Part shown: in pieces, positions 35,012-44,225 of the stretch | How the letters are laid out: every line of letters starts with the position of its first letter | Position numbering within the stretch: position 1 is the first letter of the stretch | Assembly (NCBI RefSeq): GCF_023515955.1 | Contig: NZ_CP097322.1 | Coordinates: forward strand, 1,240,001-1,304,000 | Length of the DNA: 64,000 nucleotides | Origin: Streptomyces sp. RerS4 | GTDB lineage: Bacteria > Actinomycetota > Actinomycetes > Streptomycetales > Streptomycetaceae | Reading direction: 5' to 3' | Notes under the pieces: generated by a model | The model's database searches: none | Told to the model about the DNA's origin: nothing | The model's input: only the letters and a program-made list of their open reading frames with translations | Position numbers and translations under genes: made by a program

Positions 35012-36610
35012 ATGGCATCCCTGCCGCACACCCGACGGACCCTGCTGGGCGGTTCGCTCGCCGTCCCCCTCGGCCTCGCCCTGTCCACCGTCTACGCCGC
35101 GCCCGCGCTCGCCGCGCCCGCCCGGTCCGCCGCCTTCGTCCGCTCCGGACGCCCGGCCGCGCTCTGGGGCACGCAGTCCGGCGAGATCACCGCCCACTCC
35201 GCGACCGTGTGGACGCGCTCCGACCGCCCCGCCCGGATGTACGTCGAGACCTCCCCGAGCGAGTCGTTCCGCTATGGCGTCCGCCGCCACAACGGCCCCT
35301 TCCTCGGCCCCGCCACCGACTACACCGGCACCGCGACCCTGCGCGACCTGCCGCCCGGCCGCCAGATCCACTACCGGGTCGTGCTCGCCGACCCCGACGA
35401 CCCGCGCCGCTCCGGCGAGCCGGTGCGCGGCACCTTCCGCACCACGCCCGTCTCCCGCCGCCACGACGTGCGCTTCCTGTGGTCGGGGGACCTCGCCGGC
35501 CAGGGGTGGGGCATCAACCCCGAGCTGGGCGGGTACCGCGTCTTCGAGGAGATGCGCCTGCGCGACCCCGACTTCTTCCTCTTCAGCGGTGACACGATCT
35601 ACGCCGACGGCCCCATCCAGGCGTCGGTCGCGCTGCCCGACGGCCGCATCTGGCACAACGTGACCACGGAGGAGAAGGCGAAGGTCGCCGAGACACTCGC
35701 CGAGTTCCGCGGGAACTTCCGCTACAACCTGCTCGATCGCAACCTGCGCGACTTCCACGCCCAGGTCCCCGTCCTCGCACAGTGGGACGACCACGAGGTG
35801 CGCAACAACTGGTACCCGGGCCAGGTGATCGAGGACCCGCGCTACACCGTCAAGGACGTCGACATCCTCGCCGGGCGTGCCCGTCAGGCCTTCGGCGAGT
35901 ACTTCGCCGTCACCGACCTGCGGGGCGGTCGCGCCGAAGGCCGCATGTACCGGGTGCTGCGCCACGGCCCGCTGCTCGACGTCTTCGTGCTCGACATGCG
36001 CACGTACCGCGACGCCAACTCCCCCGGCCGCCGGACCGAGGACCCCATCGGCATCCTCGGCGCGGAACAACTGGCCTGGCTGAAGCGGGAACTCTCGCGC
36101 TCCCGCGCCACCTGGAAGGTCATCGCGGCCGACATGCCGCTGGGGATCGTCGTACCCGACGGCGCGACGAACTTCGAGGCCGTCGCCCAAGGGGACCCGG
36201 GTGCCCCGCTCGGACGCGAGCTCCAGATCGCCGAACTCCTGCGGCACATCAAGCACCAGCACATCACCGGCACCGTCTGGCTCACCGCAGACGTCCACTA
36301 CACCGCAGCCAACCACTACGCGCCCGAACGCGCCGCCTTCGGCGACTTCGCGCCGTTCTGGGAGTTCGTGTCGGGTCCCGTCGGCGCGGGCGGCTTCCCG
36401 GCCGGTCGGCTCGACGCCACCTTCGGCCCGCGAACGGCGTTCGTCGAGTCGGCGAAGGTCGCCAACATGTCCCCGGCCGAGAACCCGCCGTACTACGGCG
36501 AGGTCGACATCGACGGCGCCAGCGGCGAACTCACCGTCCGGTTGCGCCGCCAGGGGGGTGGCGTACTCTTCACGCGGTGCCTCCAACCCGGCCGCGTGGG
36601 TCAGCGGTAA
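35012..36610 (+). CDS. phoD: Secreted alkaline phosphatase D
   Basis: A 532-residue phosphodiesterase/phosphomonoesterase exported by the Tat route: the N-terminus has twin Arg (HTRRTLLGG), a hydrophobic stretch and APALAAPA cleavage region. The PhoD N-terminal domain follows, then the metallophosphatase core with Fe/Ca ligands in WSGDLAGQGWG, LFSGDTIYADGP, WDDHEVRNNWYPG and LTADVHYTAANHY. The ATG at 35012 gives the correct signal peptide. PhoD scavenges phosphate outside the cell and is usually PhoP-controlled; I did not find a clear PHO box in the 106-bp gap. Confidence 0.92.
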   Translation: MASLPHTRRTLLGGSLAVPLGLALSTVYAAPALAAPARSAAFVRSGRPAALWGTQSGEITAHSATVWTRSDRPARMYVETSPSESFRYGVRRHNGPFLGPATDYTGTATLRDLPPGRQIHYRVVLADPDDPRRSGEPVRGTFRTTPVSRRHDVRFLWSGDLAGQGWGINPELGGYRVFEEMRLRDPDFFLFSGDTIYADGPIQASVALPDGRIWHNVTTEEKAKVAETLAEFRGNFRYNLLDRNLRDFHAQVPVLAQWDDHEVRNNWYPGQVIEDPRYTVKDVDILAGRARQAFGEYFAVTDLRGGRAEGRMYRVLRHGPLLDVFVLDMRTYRDANSPGRRTEDPIGILGAEQLAWLKRELSRSRATWKVIAADMPLGIVVPDGATNFEAVAQGDPGAPLGRELQIAELLRHIKHQHITGTVWLTADVHYTAANHYAPERAAFGDFAPFWEFVSGPVGAGGFPAGRLDATFGPRTAFVESAKVANMSPAENPPYYGEVDIDGASGELTVRLRRQGGGVLFTRCLQPGRVGQR

Positions 36611-36729
36611 GCGGAGGGGTCACCCGGCGAAATCAGCCGGAAAACTGGGTGAAACGGGCCAATCGACACTTAACCAGTCGGTCACAGACCGTTCGTGATC
36701 ACGCAACACCCCTGGGCCACAGTGGGTTC

Positions 36730-38178
36730 ATGACTGAACGTAACCCCGCCGCAGCCGCCCGTCCCCACCGCCACCACCACTGGCGCCGCGATCTCGTCGA
36801 GCTCGCCGCGCTCTTCTGCGCCGTGGCGGTGGCCGACGGCATCGCCAATCTCGTCGTCCACGGCCCGAAGGGCCCGTTCCTGCTCGTCGCCTCGGCCGTG
36901 GCGCTCCTGGTCACGGCCGCCTTCCACACCTGGTGGGCCCGCCGGCACAGCCACGCGCCGCCGCCCGCGGAAACGGCGCCCTCCGATCCGGTGCCGCGCG
37001 GCGGCGGCGCCACCGCCGACCCCGGCGCGGCCCCCGCCGAGGTCGCCGGCGCCCTGTGGCGGATGCGTACGACGGTGCGCGACGAGCCCGGCAGCCTGGC
37101 CGCGCTGTGCACCGCCCTGGCCGGTCACGGCGTGGACATCGTCAACCTCCAGACCCACCCCCTCCCCGAGGGCGGCACGGTCGACGAGTTCCTGCTGCGC
37201 GCCCCGCAGGAGCTGATCTCCGCCGACCTGAGCCGGGCCGTGGCCCGCGCCGGCGGCCGGAGCACCTGGATCGAACGCGCCGACGCACACGACCTCGTGG
37301 ACACCCCCACCCGGGTCCTGGGCCTGGCCACCCGCACCGCCCTGGACGCCGCCGAGCTCCCCCTCGCGCTGCGCCAGTTGCTCGGCCGCTGCACCATCCA
37401 CTCGATCCCCGCGACCACCCTGTCCGGCCGCCCCAACGCGGGCGCCGACGCCCCCGTCGAGGGGGTCCTGGAGGCCACGGTGATGCGCCTGCGCGACCCC
37501 TCGGGCGGCGCGATCACGGTCGAGCGGCCCTACCTGCCGTTCACCCCGACGGAGTTCGCCCGCGCCCGCGCCCTCGTCGAGCTCGACGCCCGCCTCGGCC
37601 CCCGCGTCCCGCGCAGCCAGGACGTCCTGACCCTGCCCGAGGGCAACGAGATCACGGTGCGCCGCGCCGACGCCTCCGACCTCGCCGCCGCCCGCGCGAT
37701 GCACGACCGTTGCTCCGAGCGCACCCTCGGCCTGCGCTACCACGGCCCGGTCGCCGACGCCGACCGCTACCTCGGCCACCTGCTGAGCCCCCGCTTCGGC
37801 CGCACCCTCGCCGCCACGACCGCCTCCGGCAAGCTCGTCGCCCTCGGCCACCTGCTGTGGGACGGCGACGAGACCGAGGTGGCCCTGCTCATCGAGGACG
37901 ACTGGCAGCGCCGCGGCATCGGCTCCGAACTGCTGCGCCGGCTGCTGGCGATGGCCGTCGAGGCCGGTTGCGACAGCGTTTACGCGGTCACCCGGGCATC
38001 GAACACCGGCATGGTCGCGGCCATGCGCGGCCTCGGCCTGCCCCTCGACTACCAGATCGAGGAGGGGACCCTCGTCATCACCGCCCGACTCGACGCGACC
38101 CCGGTCACCTCGCGCCTGCCCTACGAAGTCCCGCGCGAGCGGCGCGCGTACGAGCCCGGACGCCGCCCGGGGCACTGA
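36730..38178 (+). CDS. Membrane-anchored ACT-domain/GNAT acetyltransferase fusion
   Basis: A 482-residue multi-domain protein. A His-rich N-terminus (RPHRHHHWRR) is followed by two hydrophobic helices (about residues 22-44 and 48-69) and a Pro/Ala linker. Next comes an ACT-like amino-acid-binding domain at about 109-180 (VRDEPGSLAALCTALAGHGV), an uncharacterised middle region, and a C-terminal GNAT domain at about 300-455 (EITVRRADASDLAAA, VALLIEDDWQRRGIGSELLR). Acetyl-CoA binding is indicated by QRRGIGSEL. Amino-acid control of protein or small-molecule acetylation is a fair inference. ATG 36730 lacks a clear Shine-Dalgarno. Confidence 0.88.
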   Translation: MTERNPAAAARPHRHHHWRRDLVELAALFCAVAVADGIANLVVHGPKGPFLLVASAVALLVTAAFHTWWARRHSHAPPPAETAPSDPVPRGGGATADPGAAPAEVAGALWRMRTTVRDEPGSLAALCTALAGHGVDIVNLQTHPLPEGGTVDEFLLRAPQELISADLSRAVARAGGRSTWIERADAHDLVDTPTRVLGLATRTALDAAELPLALRQLLGRCTIHSIPATTLSGRPNAGADAPVEGVLEATVMRLRDPSGGAITVERPYLPFTPTEFARARALVELDARLGPRVPRSQDVLTLPEGNEITVRRADASDLAAARAMHDRCSERTLGLRYHGPVADADRYLGHLLSPRFGRTLAATTASGKLVALGHLLWDGDETEVALLIEDDWQRRGIGSELLRRLLAMAVEAGCDSVYAVTRASNTGMVAAMRGLGLPLDYQIEEGTLVITARLDATPVTSRLPYEVPRERRAYEPGRRPGH

Positions 38179-38249
38179 GCCCGCCCCGCACGCCCCACAC
38201 ACACCCCCCACACCCCCCACCCCATATACACCCCCGTACGCCCTCCACA

Positions 38250-38276
38250 GGGGCCCGCGCCCGGCGCGCGGGCCCC
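38250..38276 (+). terminator. Terminator hairpin after the GNAT gene
   Basis: Arms GGGGCCCGCGC (38250-38260) and GCGCGGGCCCC (38266-38276) pair perfectly around a 5-base loop. No T-tract follows. It is preceded by a C/A-rich low-complexity run (about 38190-38235). Confidence 0.65.
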
Positions 38277-38346
38277 TGCGCCGTTGTCAGGAGTCCGAGA
38301 TCCAATGGTGGTGACGCGGAGGCGCATCGCATACGAAGATGGCCGC

Positions 38347-40056
38347 ATGTCTGAGACCCTCCACAGCACCGACGCCGCCCGCCTGCCCCGCCAGGTGGCC
38401 GACGCGTACGTCGACGACCTCATCGCCATCGACCCGATCACGGGCACCTACCTCGGAGTCGCCGCCAGCTCCGGCCGCCTGCCGGACTTCTCCCCCGCCG
38501 GTCGGGCGGCCGCCGCCGACCTGTGGCGCAGCACGCTCGCCCGGCTCGACGCCGCCGAGCGGCTGCCCGGCGCGGACAGCGACATCGAGCGCCGCTGCGC
38601 CCGCCTGCTGCGCGAGCGCCTGGGCGCCGAACTCGCCGTATACGAGGCAGATGAGGACCTGCGCGCGATCAGCAACATCCACTCCCCCGCGCACAGCGTC
38701 CGCGAGGTCTTCACCGTCACCCCGGCCGAGACCGACGAGGACTGGGCCGCGATCGTCGAGCGACTGCGCGCCGTACCGGCCGCCTTCGCCGGGTACCGCG
38801 AGAGCCTCGCCCTCGGCCTGGAGCGGGGGCTGCCGGGCGGCCCGCGCCCCACGGCGACGTTCATCGAGCAGCTCACCACCTGGGCCGGCCAGGACGCCGA
38901 CGGCACCCCGGCCTTCTTCGAGGAGTTCGCGGCCGCCGGCCCGCGGTCGCTGCGCGCCGAGCTGGACGAGGCGGCGGCCGGCGCGACGGCGGCCGTGGTC
39001 GCACTGCGCGACTGGGTGCGCGACGTGTACGCCCCGCAGGTCGCCGACGCCCCGAACCAGGTGGGCCGCGAGCGCTACGCCCGCTGGTCGCGCTTCTTCA
39101 ACGGCACGGACCTGGACCTGGACGAGGCCTATGCCTACGGCTGGAGCGAGTACCACCGGCTGCTCGCCGAGATGAAGGCCGAGGCCGCCAAGATCCTGCC
39201 CGGTGAGCCGAACCCGTGGGACGTGCTGCGTCACCTGGACGAGCACGGCACCCACATCGAGGGCGTCGAGGAGGTCCGCGACTGGCTCCAGGGCCTGATG
39301 GACGAGGCCATCGAGAACCTCGACGGCACCCACTTCGAACTCGCCGAGCGGGTCAAGCGGGTCGAGTCGATGATCGCCCCGGCGGGCGGGGCCGCGGCTC
39401 CGTACTACACCAACCCGTCGGAGGACTTCTCGCGCCCCGGCCGGACCTGGCTGCCGACGATGGGTCAGACCCGCTTCCCCACCTACGACCTGGTCTCCAC
39501 CTGGTACCACGAGGGCGTTCCGGGCCACCACCTCCAGCTCGCGCAGTGGACGCACGTGGCGGACCAGCTGTCGCGCTACCAGGCCGGCGTGGGTCTCGTC
39601 AGCGCGAACGTCGAGGGCTGGGCCCTGTACGCGGAGCGCCTGATGGACGAACTGGGCTACCTCAAGGACGCCGAACAGCGCCTGGGTTACCTCGACTGCC
39701 AGATGATGCGCGCCGCGCGCGTGATCGTGGACATCGGCATGCACCTGGAGCTGGAGATCCCGGCGGACTCGCCGTTCCACCCGGGCGAGCGCTGGACCGT
39801 CGACCTGGCGCAGGAGTTCTTCGGCCTGCACAGCGGGCGGCCGGCGGACTTCGTCGAGAGCGAGCTGACCCGCTACGTGTCGATGCCCGGCCAGGCGATC
39901 GGCTACAAGCTGGGCGAGCGCGCCTGGCTGCTGGGCCGGGACAACGCGCGGGCGGCGCACGGGGACGCGTTCGACCTGAAGGCCTGGCACATGGCCGCGC
40001 TGTCGCAGGGCTCGCTGGGGCTGGACGACCTGGTGGACGAGCTCTCCAAGCTCTGA
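38347..40056 (+). CDS. DUF885 family protein (putative zinc peptidase)
   Basis: A 569-residue cytosolic protein of the DUF885 family, which is widespread in actinobacteria. The characteristic HEGVPGHH motif at about residues 388-395 resembles the HExxH zinc site of gluzincin peptidases, with downstream EGWALYAERLMDELG giving a further acidic ligand. No signal peptide is present. ATG 38347 is used; an in-frame upstream opening of 21 codons has weaker support. The family is predicted to hold metallopeptidases, but its substrate is not known. Confidence 0.88.
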   Translation: MSETLHSTDAARLPRQVADAYVDDLIAIDPITGTYLGVAASSGRLPDFSPAGRAAAADLWRSTLARLDAAERLPGADSDIERRCARLLRERLGAELAVYEADEDLRAISNIHSPAHSVREVFTVTPAETDEDWAAIVERLRAVPAAFAGYRESLALGLERGLPGGPRPTATFIEQLTTWAGQDADGTPAFFEEFAAAGPRSLRAELDEAAAGATAAVVALRDWVRDVYAPQVADAPNQVGRERYARWSRFFNGTDLDLDEAYAYGWSEYHRLLAEMKAEAAKILPGEPNPWDVLRHLDEHGTHIEGVEEVRDWLQGLMDEAIENLDGTHFELAERVKRVESMIAPAGGAAAPYYTNPSEDFSRPGRTWLPTMGQTRFPTYDLVSTWYHEGVPGHHLQLAQWTHVADQLSRYQAGVGLVSANVEGWALYAERLMDELGYLKDAEQRLGYLDCQMMRAARVIVDIGMHLELEIPADSPFHPGERWTVDLAQEFFGLHSGRPADFVESELTRYVSMPGQAIGYKLGERAWLLGRDNARAAHGDAFDLKAWHMAALSQGSLGLDDLVDELSKL

Positions 40057-40080
40057 CCGGCCTCGCGCCGCCGCCACGAC

Positions 40081-40121
40081 GACGGGCCGGTCGCTCCCCG
40101 GAAGGGGGCGGCCGGCCCGTC
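40081..40121. terminator. Bidirectional terminator between DUF885 and rhodanese genes
   Basis: Arms GACGGGCCGG (40081-40090) and CCGGCCCGTC (40112-40121) pair perfectly, with further inner pairing of TCGCTCCCC against GGGGGCGG. It sits between two convergent stops. Confidence 0.75.
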
Positions 40122-40135
40122 GGTACGCGCGGGCT

Positions 40136-40651
40136 TCAGCAGCCGCAGTCGTCCGAGTCGGTGGGGGCGGTCAGCGGGTCGGCCTCGGAGCGCCGCTGCG
40201 CGCCCTGCCAGGTCTCGACCTCGAAGCCCTCGCGGATCCAGTACTCGATGCCGCCGAGCATCTCCTTGACCTGGAAGCCCAGTTCGGCGAGGGCGAGGGC
40301 GGAGCGGGTGCCACCGTTGCAGCCGGGGCCCCAGCAGTACGTCACCACGGGGACGTTCTTGTCGAGGAGCCGCTCGGCCTGCTCGGGGATCAGGGCGGTG
40401 GGCAGGTGGATCGCGCCGGGTACGTGGGCCTGGTCCCAGGACGGGGTGGAGCGGGAGTCGATCAGCTGGAAGCCGAGTTCGGCGCCCTGCTCGCGGTGGG
40501 CCTTGAAGGCGGCGGCCACGTCCGAGACGTCCGCGTGGAAGGCCAGGCTCGCGGCGAAGTACGCGGCGGCGGCCGCCGGGCTCGCCGGGGGAACCCGGAG
40601 CACGGGGTTGGTGGTCGTGGGGGCGGTGGCCTGGGGCTGCGTCGTCGTCAT
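40136..40651 (-). CDS. Rhodanese-like domain protein
   Basis: A 171-residue sulfurtransferase-type protein. The rhodanese fold covers about residues 45-145 (QLIDSRSTPSWDQAHVPGAIHLP) with the active-site loop YCWGPGCNGGTRSA, where the first Cys would carry the persulfide. It ends in a Cys pair, DDCGC, unusual but seen in metal- or sulfur-handling proteins. The ATG at 40651 has no Shine-Dalgarno; a TAGATT -10 box seven bases upstream suggests a leaderless message. It is divergent from an Lrp-type regulator, which may control it. Confidence 0.87.
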   Translation of the reverse strand: MTTTQPQATAPTTTNPVLRVPPASPAAAAAYFAASLAFHADVSDVAAAFKAHREQGAELGFQLIDSRSTPSWDQAHVPGAIHLPTALIPEQAERLLDKNVPVVTYCWGPGCNGGTRSALALAELGFQVKEMLGGIEYWIREGFEVETWQGAQRRSEADPLTAPTDSDDCGC

Positions 40652-40658
40652 GGCCAAA

Positions 40659-40664
40659 AATCTA
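40659..40664 (-). promoter_or_regulatory. -10 box of probably leaderless rhodanese mRNA
   Basis: Minus-strand TAGATT (40664-40659) lies seven bases before the ATG at 40651, with no Shine-Dalgarno between. That spacing places transcription start at the A of ATG. The -35 is not obvious. Confidence 0.45.
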
Positions 40665-40745
40665 CGAAACGTTGATCACCAGGGGAAGCGGCTTTCCCCG
40701 GCCTTCTCCTTGTTCTGCCGGGGAATCCCCTGCTAGACCTGCCCC

Positions 40746-41228
40746 ATGAGCGGATTTCCCACCGACACCCCCCATACTCCGTACACGCCCTACACCCCCG
40801 ACGCCACCGACTGGCGGATCCTCGCGGCCCTCCAGCAGAACGGCCGTGCCGGCTTCACCGAGTTGGCGCGCACCGTGTCCATGTCCGCGAGCGCCGTCAC
40901 GGAACGCGTCCGCCGCCTGGAGGAGGCGGGGATCATCACCGGCTACACGGCCGTCGTCGACCACGAGAAGCTGGGCAAGAGCATCCTCGCCCTGGTGCGG
41001 CTGCGCTATCCGCACGGCAACTACAAGCCGTTCCACGACTTCCTGGACGCGACCCCGGAGATCCTGGAGGCACACCACGTGACGGGCGACGACTGCTTCG
41101 TGCTGAAGGTCGTGGCCCGCTCCATGGTCCACCTGGAGGACCTCACCGGCCGCATCGCCGGACTCGGCCCGGTGACCACCAGCGTCGTCTACTCGTCCCC
41201 GCTGGCCCGGCGGCCGATCAGTCCGTGA
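40746..41228 (+). CDS. Lrp/AsnC family transcriptional regulator
   Basis: A 160-residue feast/famine regulator: N-terminal helix-turn-helix (DWRILAALQQNGRAGFTELA, VSMSASAVTERVRRLEEAGI) and C-terminal RAM ligand-binding domain (VTGDDCFVLKVVARSMVHLE). Unusually, the N-terminus before the HTH has a Thr-Pro-Tyr repeat (TPHTPYTPYTPDATD). It is divergent from the rhodanese gene, which is a likely target. Its 3' end overlaps the end of sbcC by 11 bp on the opposite strand. Confidence 0.92.
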   Translation: MSGFPTDTPHTPYTPYTPDATDWRILAALQQNGRAGFTELARTVSMSASAVTERVRRLEEAGIITGYTAVVDHEKLGKSILALVRLRYPHGNYKPFHDFLDATPEILEAHHVTGDDCFVLKVVARSMVHLEDLTGRIAGLGPVTTSVVYSSPLARRPISP

Positions 41229-44225
41229 CCCCCGCCGTGCGGTGGCGCACCACCGAGCCGCCGCGCTGTTTGACGATCTCCAACTGGGCCTGGACCCGGG
41301 TGCGCAGGTCGCCGACGTGGCTGACGATGCCGACGCTGCGGTCCCGTTCGCGCAGCGAGTCCAGCACGTCGAGCACCTCGTCCAAGGCCTGTTCGTCGAG
41401 GCTGCCGAAGCCCTCGTCGATGAAGAGGGTGTCCAGGCGCGTGCCCCCCGCCTCGTCGGTGACCACGTCGGCCAGCCCCAGGGCCAGGGCGAGGGAGGCG
41501 AAGAAGGTCTCGCCGCCCGAGAGGGTGGCGGTGTCGCGCTCGCTGCCGGTCCAGGCGTCGACCACGTGCAGGCCGAGGCCGGAACGCCCACGTCCGCCGG
41601 CGCGGGCGTCGGAGTGCACGAGCGTGTAGCGGCCCCCCGACATCCGCAGCAGCCGTGCGGTCGCGGCGGCGGCGACCTGTTCCAGCCGGGCGGCCAGGAC
41701 GTACGACTCCAGGCGCATCCTGCGCTCGTTGTCGGCGGAGGTGCCGGCGGTGAGCCCGGCGAGCCGGGCCACCCGCTCGTACGCCTCGCGCAGCGGGCCC
41801 AGGGCGCGCAGTTCCGCTTCCATCTGCCGCGAGAGCCGGTCCAGTTCCGCGCAGCGCAGCCGGGCGGCGTCGACGGTGGAGCCGGCGGTGCGCAGCAGGG
41901 CCGCGGCGCGGGCCTCCTCGGCCTCGGCGGCGCGGGGGTCGGCGGGGGGCAGGGCCGCCGCGCGGGCGGTGTCGTGCTCGGCGCGGCGTTCGGCGAGCGT
42001 GGCCTCCTCCGCCTGCCAGGCGTCCAGCCGGTGCTGGAGGGCGGTGCGCTCGTACTCGGGCAGGACGGCGTCGGCCGCGGCGTCGACGGAGTCGAATCCG
42101 GCCTTGAAGGCGGCGTCGGAGAGCTGCCCGTCGGCCTCCTTCAGGCGGGTGGCGGTGGTCTCGGCGCGGCGCAGGGCCTCGGCGGCGCCGGTGACCATGC
42201 GGATGCGGTCCTCCAGGGTGCGGGCGCGGGCCGCGACGCTGGGCGAGTCGCCGCGTACGAGGACCAGTTCCGCTTCCAGGGAGGCCTGCTCCTGGTCGAG
42301 GGCCTCGCGGCGGGAGGCGCGGGCGGCGGCCCGCAGTTCGGCGTCGCGCCGGTCGGCGGCGCGCGCGTCGTGCTCGCGTTCGGCGCGGGCGAGGCGTTCG
42401 CGGGCGGTGTGCAGTCCGGCGGCGGCCGCGTGGGCGGCGGCGTGGCGTTCGCTCAGGTCGGCGGTGAGGGCGCGCAGTTCGGCGGTGGTGGCCTCGCCCG
42501 CGGCGGCCGCGGCCTCCGCCTCGGCCTCCCGCACGGCGGCCAGTCGACGTTCGACGGCGGCGCGGCGTTCCTCGACCTCCTCGAAACGGGCGTGGGCGGC
42601 GTCCTCGGCGGCCCGGTCGACGTGCCCGGGGGCGGGCCGCGCCGGCGCGGGGTGTTCGGCCGACCCGCACACCGCGCAGGGCTCGCCGGCGGTCAGGGCC
42701 TCGGCCAGTTCGGCGGCGATGCCGCGCAGCCGGGCCTCCTTCAGCTCCAGCCAGCGTTCCCGGGCGCCGGCCGACTCCTCCCGTACGCGGAGCAGTTCGC
42801 CGGAGGCGGCTTCGGCCTCGGCGCCGAGGGCGTCACGGCGCAGCGAGGCGGTCAGCTGCATGCGGGCGGGCTCCAGCCGGCCGGCGAGCTGCTCGGCCAG
42901 GGTGAGGGCCTGCTGCGCGGTGTCGACCCGTTCCTGGAGGCCGGCGCGGGTGGCCTCCCAGCGGGCGAGCCACTCGGCCGACTCCTGACGCTGCTCCTCG
43001 TCGTCCCGGGACTCCCGCTCCAGCGTGGCGCGCTCCCGGCCGATCTCGGCGCTGCGCAGCTCGGCCCGTTGGGCGGCGCCGACGGCCCCGAGGTCCTCGC
43101 GCAGCCGCTGCTCCACGGCGGCCAGCTGCTCGGCGCCCGCTCCGGCCAGGGCGGGGGGCAGCGCGGCGCGGGCCATGCTCTCGGCGTGCGCGGCGGTGAG
43201 GTGGGCGCCGCCGCGGCCCCGCGCAGTTCCAGGGCGGGGGCCACGAGGGCGCCCCGGCGGGCCCGGTCCAGGAGGTCCCGTACGCGTTCGCGCTCCGGCG
43301 CATCGGCGTCGAGCAGGGCGGCCCGGCGGGCGGTCTCGGCGTGCCGGCGCTGGAGCCGGTCGAGTTCCCGCTCCTCCTCGGCGGCCCGCCGGGCGGCGGC
43401 GTGGCGCCCTCGACGGCGGCGAGCGCGTACTCGGCGACGGTGAGCCGCTCCGGCCCAGCAGCGGGCGACGGCCGCCCAGGCCCGGACGGCCTCGGCGAGA
43501 CCGGGCTCGCCGGGCTGGTGGCCGGGCAGCGGCCAGGCCCGCAGGTCGGGGCTGTCGCCGGCGGCCTGGGCGAGGCGCTGGGCGGCGGCGAGCACCTTCT
43601 CGTCGCCGGCGCGCACCTTGGCCTCGGCGGCGCGGCGGCGCTCGGCGAGCAGCGTCTCGACGGCGGCGAAGCGGCGGGTGTCGAAGAGCCGCCCGAGGAG
43701 CCGGCCGCGTGCTTCGGCGCCGGCGCGCAGGAACTGGGCGAACTCGCCCTGCGGCAGCAGCACCACCTGGCAGAACTGTTCGCGGCTCATGCCGAGGAGC
43801 TGCTCGATCTCCTCGCCGATCTCCTGATGGGAGCGGCTGAGCCCGGTCCAGCCGGCGCCGGTGTGCTCGCGCAGCAGGCTCTGCGCCTTGTCCTTGGTGG
43901 TTCCGGTGCCGCGTTTCTTGGGGCGGTCCTGTTCGGGGCGCCGGGTGATCTCCAGGCGGCGCCCGCCCGCGGTGAGTTCGAGGGTGACCTCGGTCGGGGT
44001 GTCGGGGGCGGCGTGGTCGCTGCGCAGGCTGGTGCCGGGCGACTGGCGCGAGCCCGGGACGGAACCGTAGAGGGCGTAGCAGACGGCGTCGAGGACGGAG
44101 GTCTTGCCGGCGCCGGTGGGGCCGTGGAGGAGGAAGATCCCGGCGCCGGAGAGGGCGTCGAAGTCGATCTCCTGGGGTTCCGCGAAGGGGCCGAAGGCGG
44201 TGACCTTGAGCCGGTGCAGCCTCAT
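41218..44225 (-). pseudogene. sbcC: Exonuclease subunit SbcC (three frame breaks)
   Basis: SbcC is the SMC-like ATPase of the SbcCD nuclease that cleaves hairpins and stalled forks. The N-terminal ATPase half begins MRLHRLKVTAFGPFAEPQE with Walker A HGPTGAGKTSVLDAV; the long coiled coil has the zinc-hook CAVCGSAEHPAP; the C-terminal half has the signature LSGGETFFASLALALGLADVV and Walker B LFIDEGFGSLD. Breaks lie at about 43447-43456 (two bases lost), 43407-43411 (one) and 43201-43214 (one). Adding four bases makes 3012 nt, a 1003-residue protein. It overlaps sbcD by ATGA. Confidence 0.85.

Noticed and set aside
38190..38235. C/A-rich run as a possible repeat or origin element
   Set aside because: Low complexity without a repeat unit; simply the spacer before a terminator.
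41242..43443. A 733-codon rightward open frame opposite sbcC
   Set aside because: It is antisense to clear SbcC sequence, with composition-driven Gly-rich protein.
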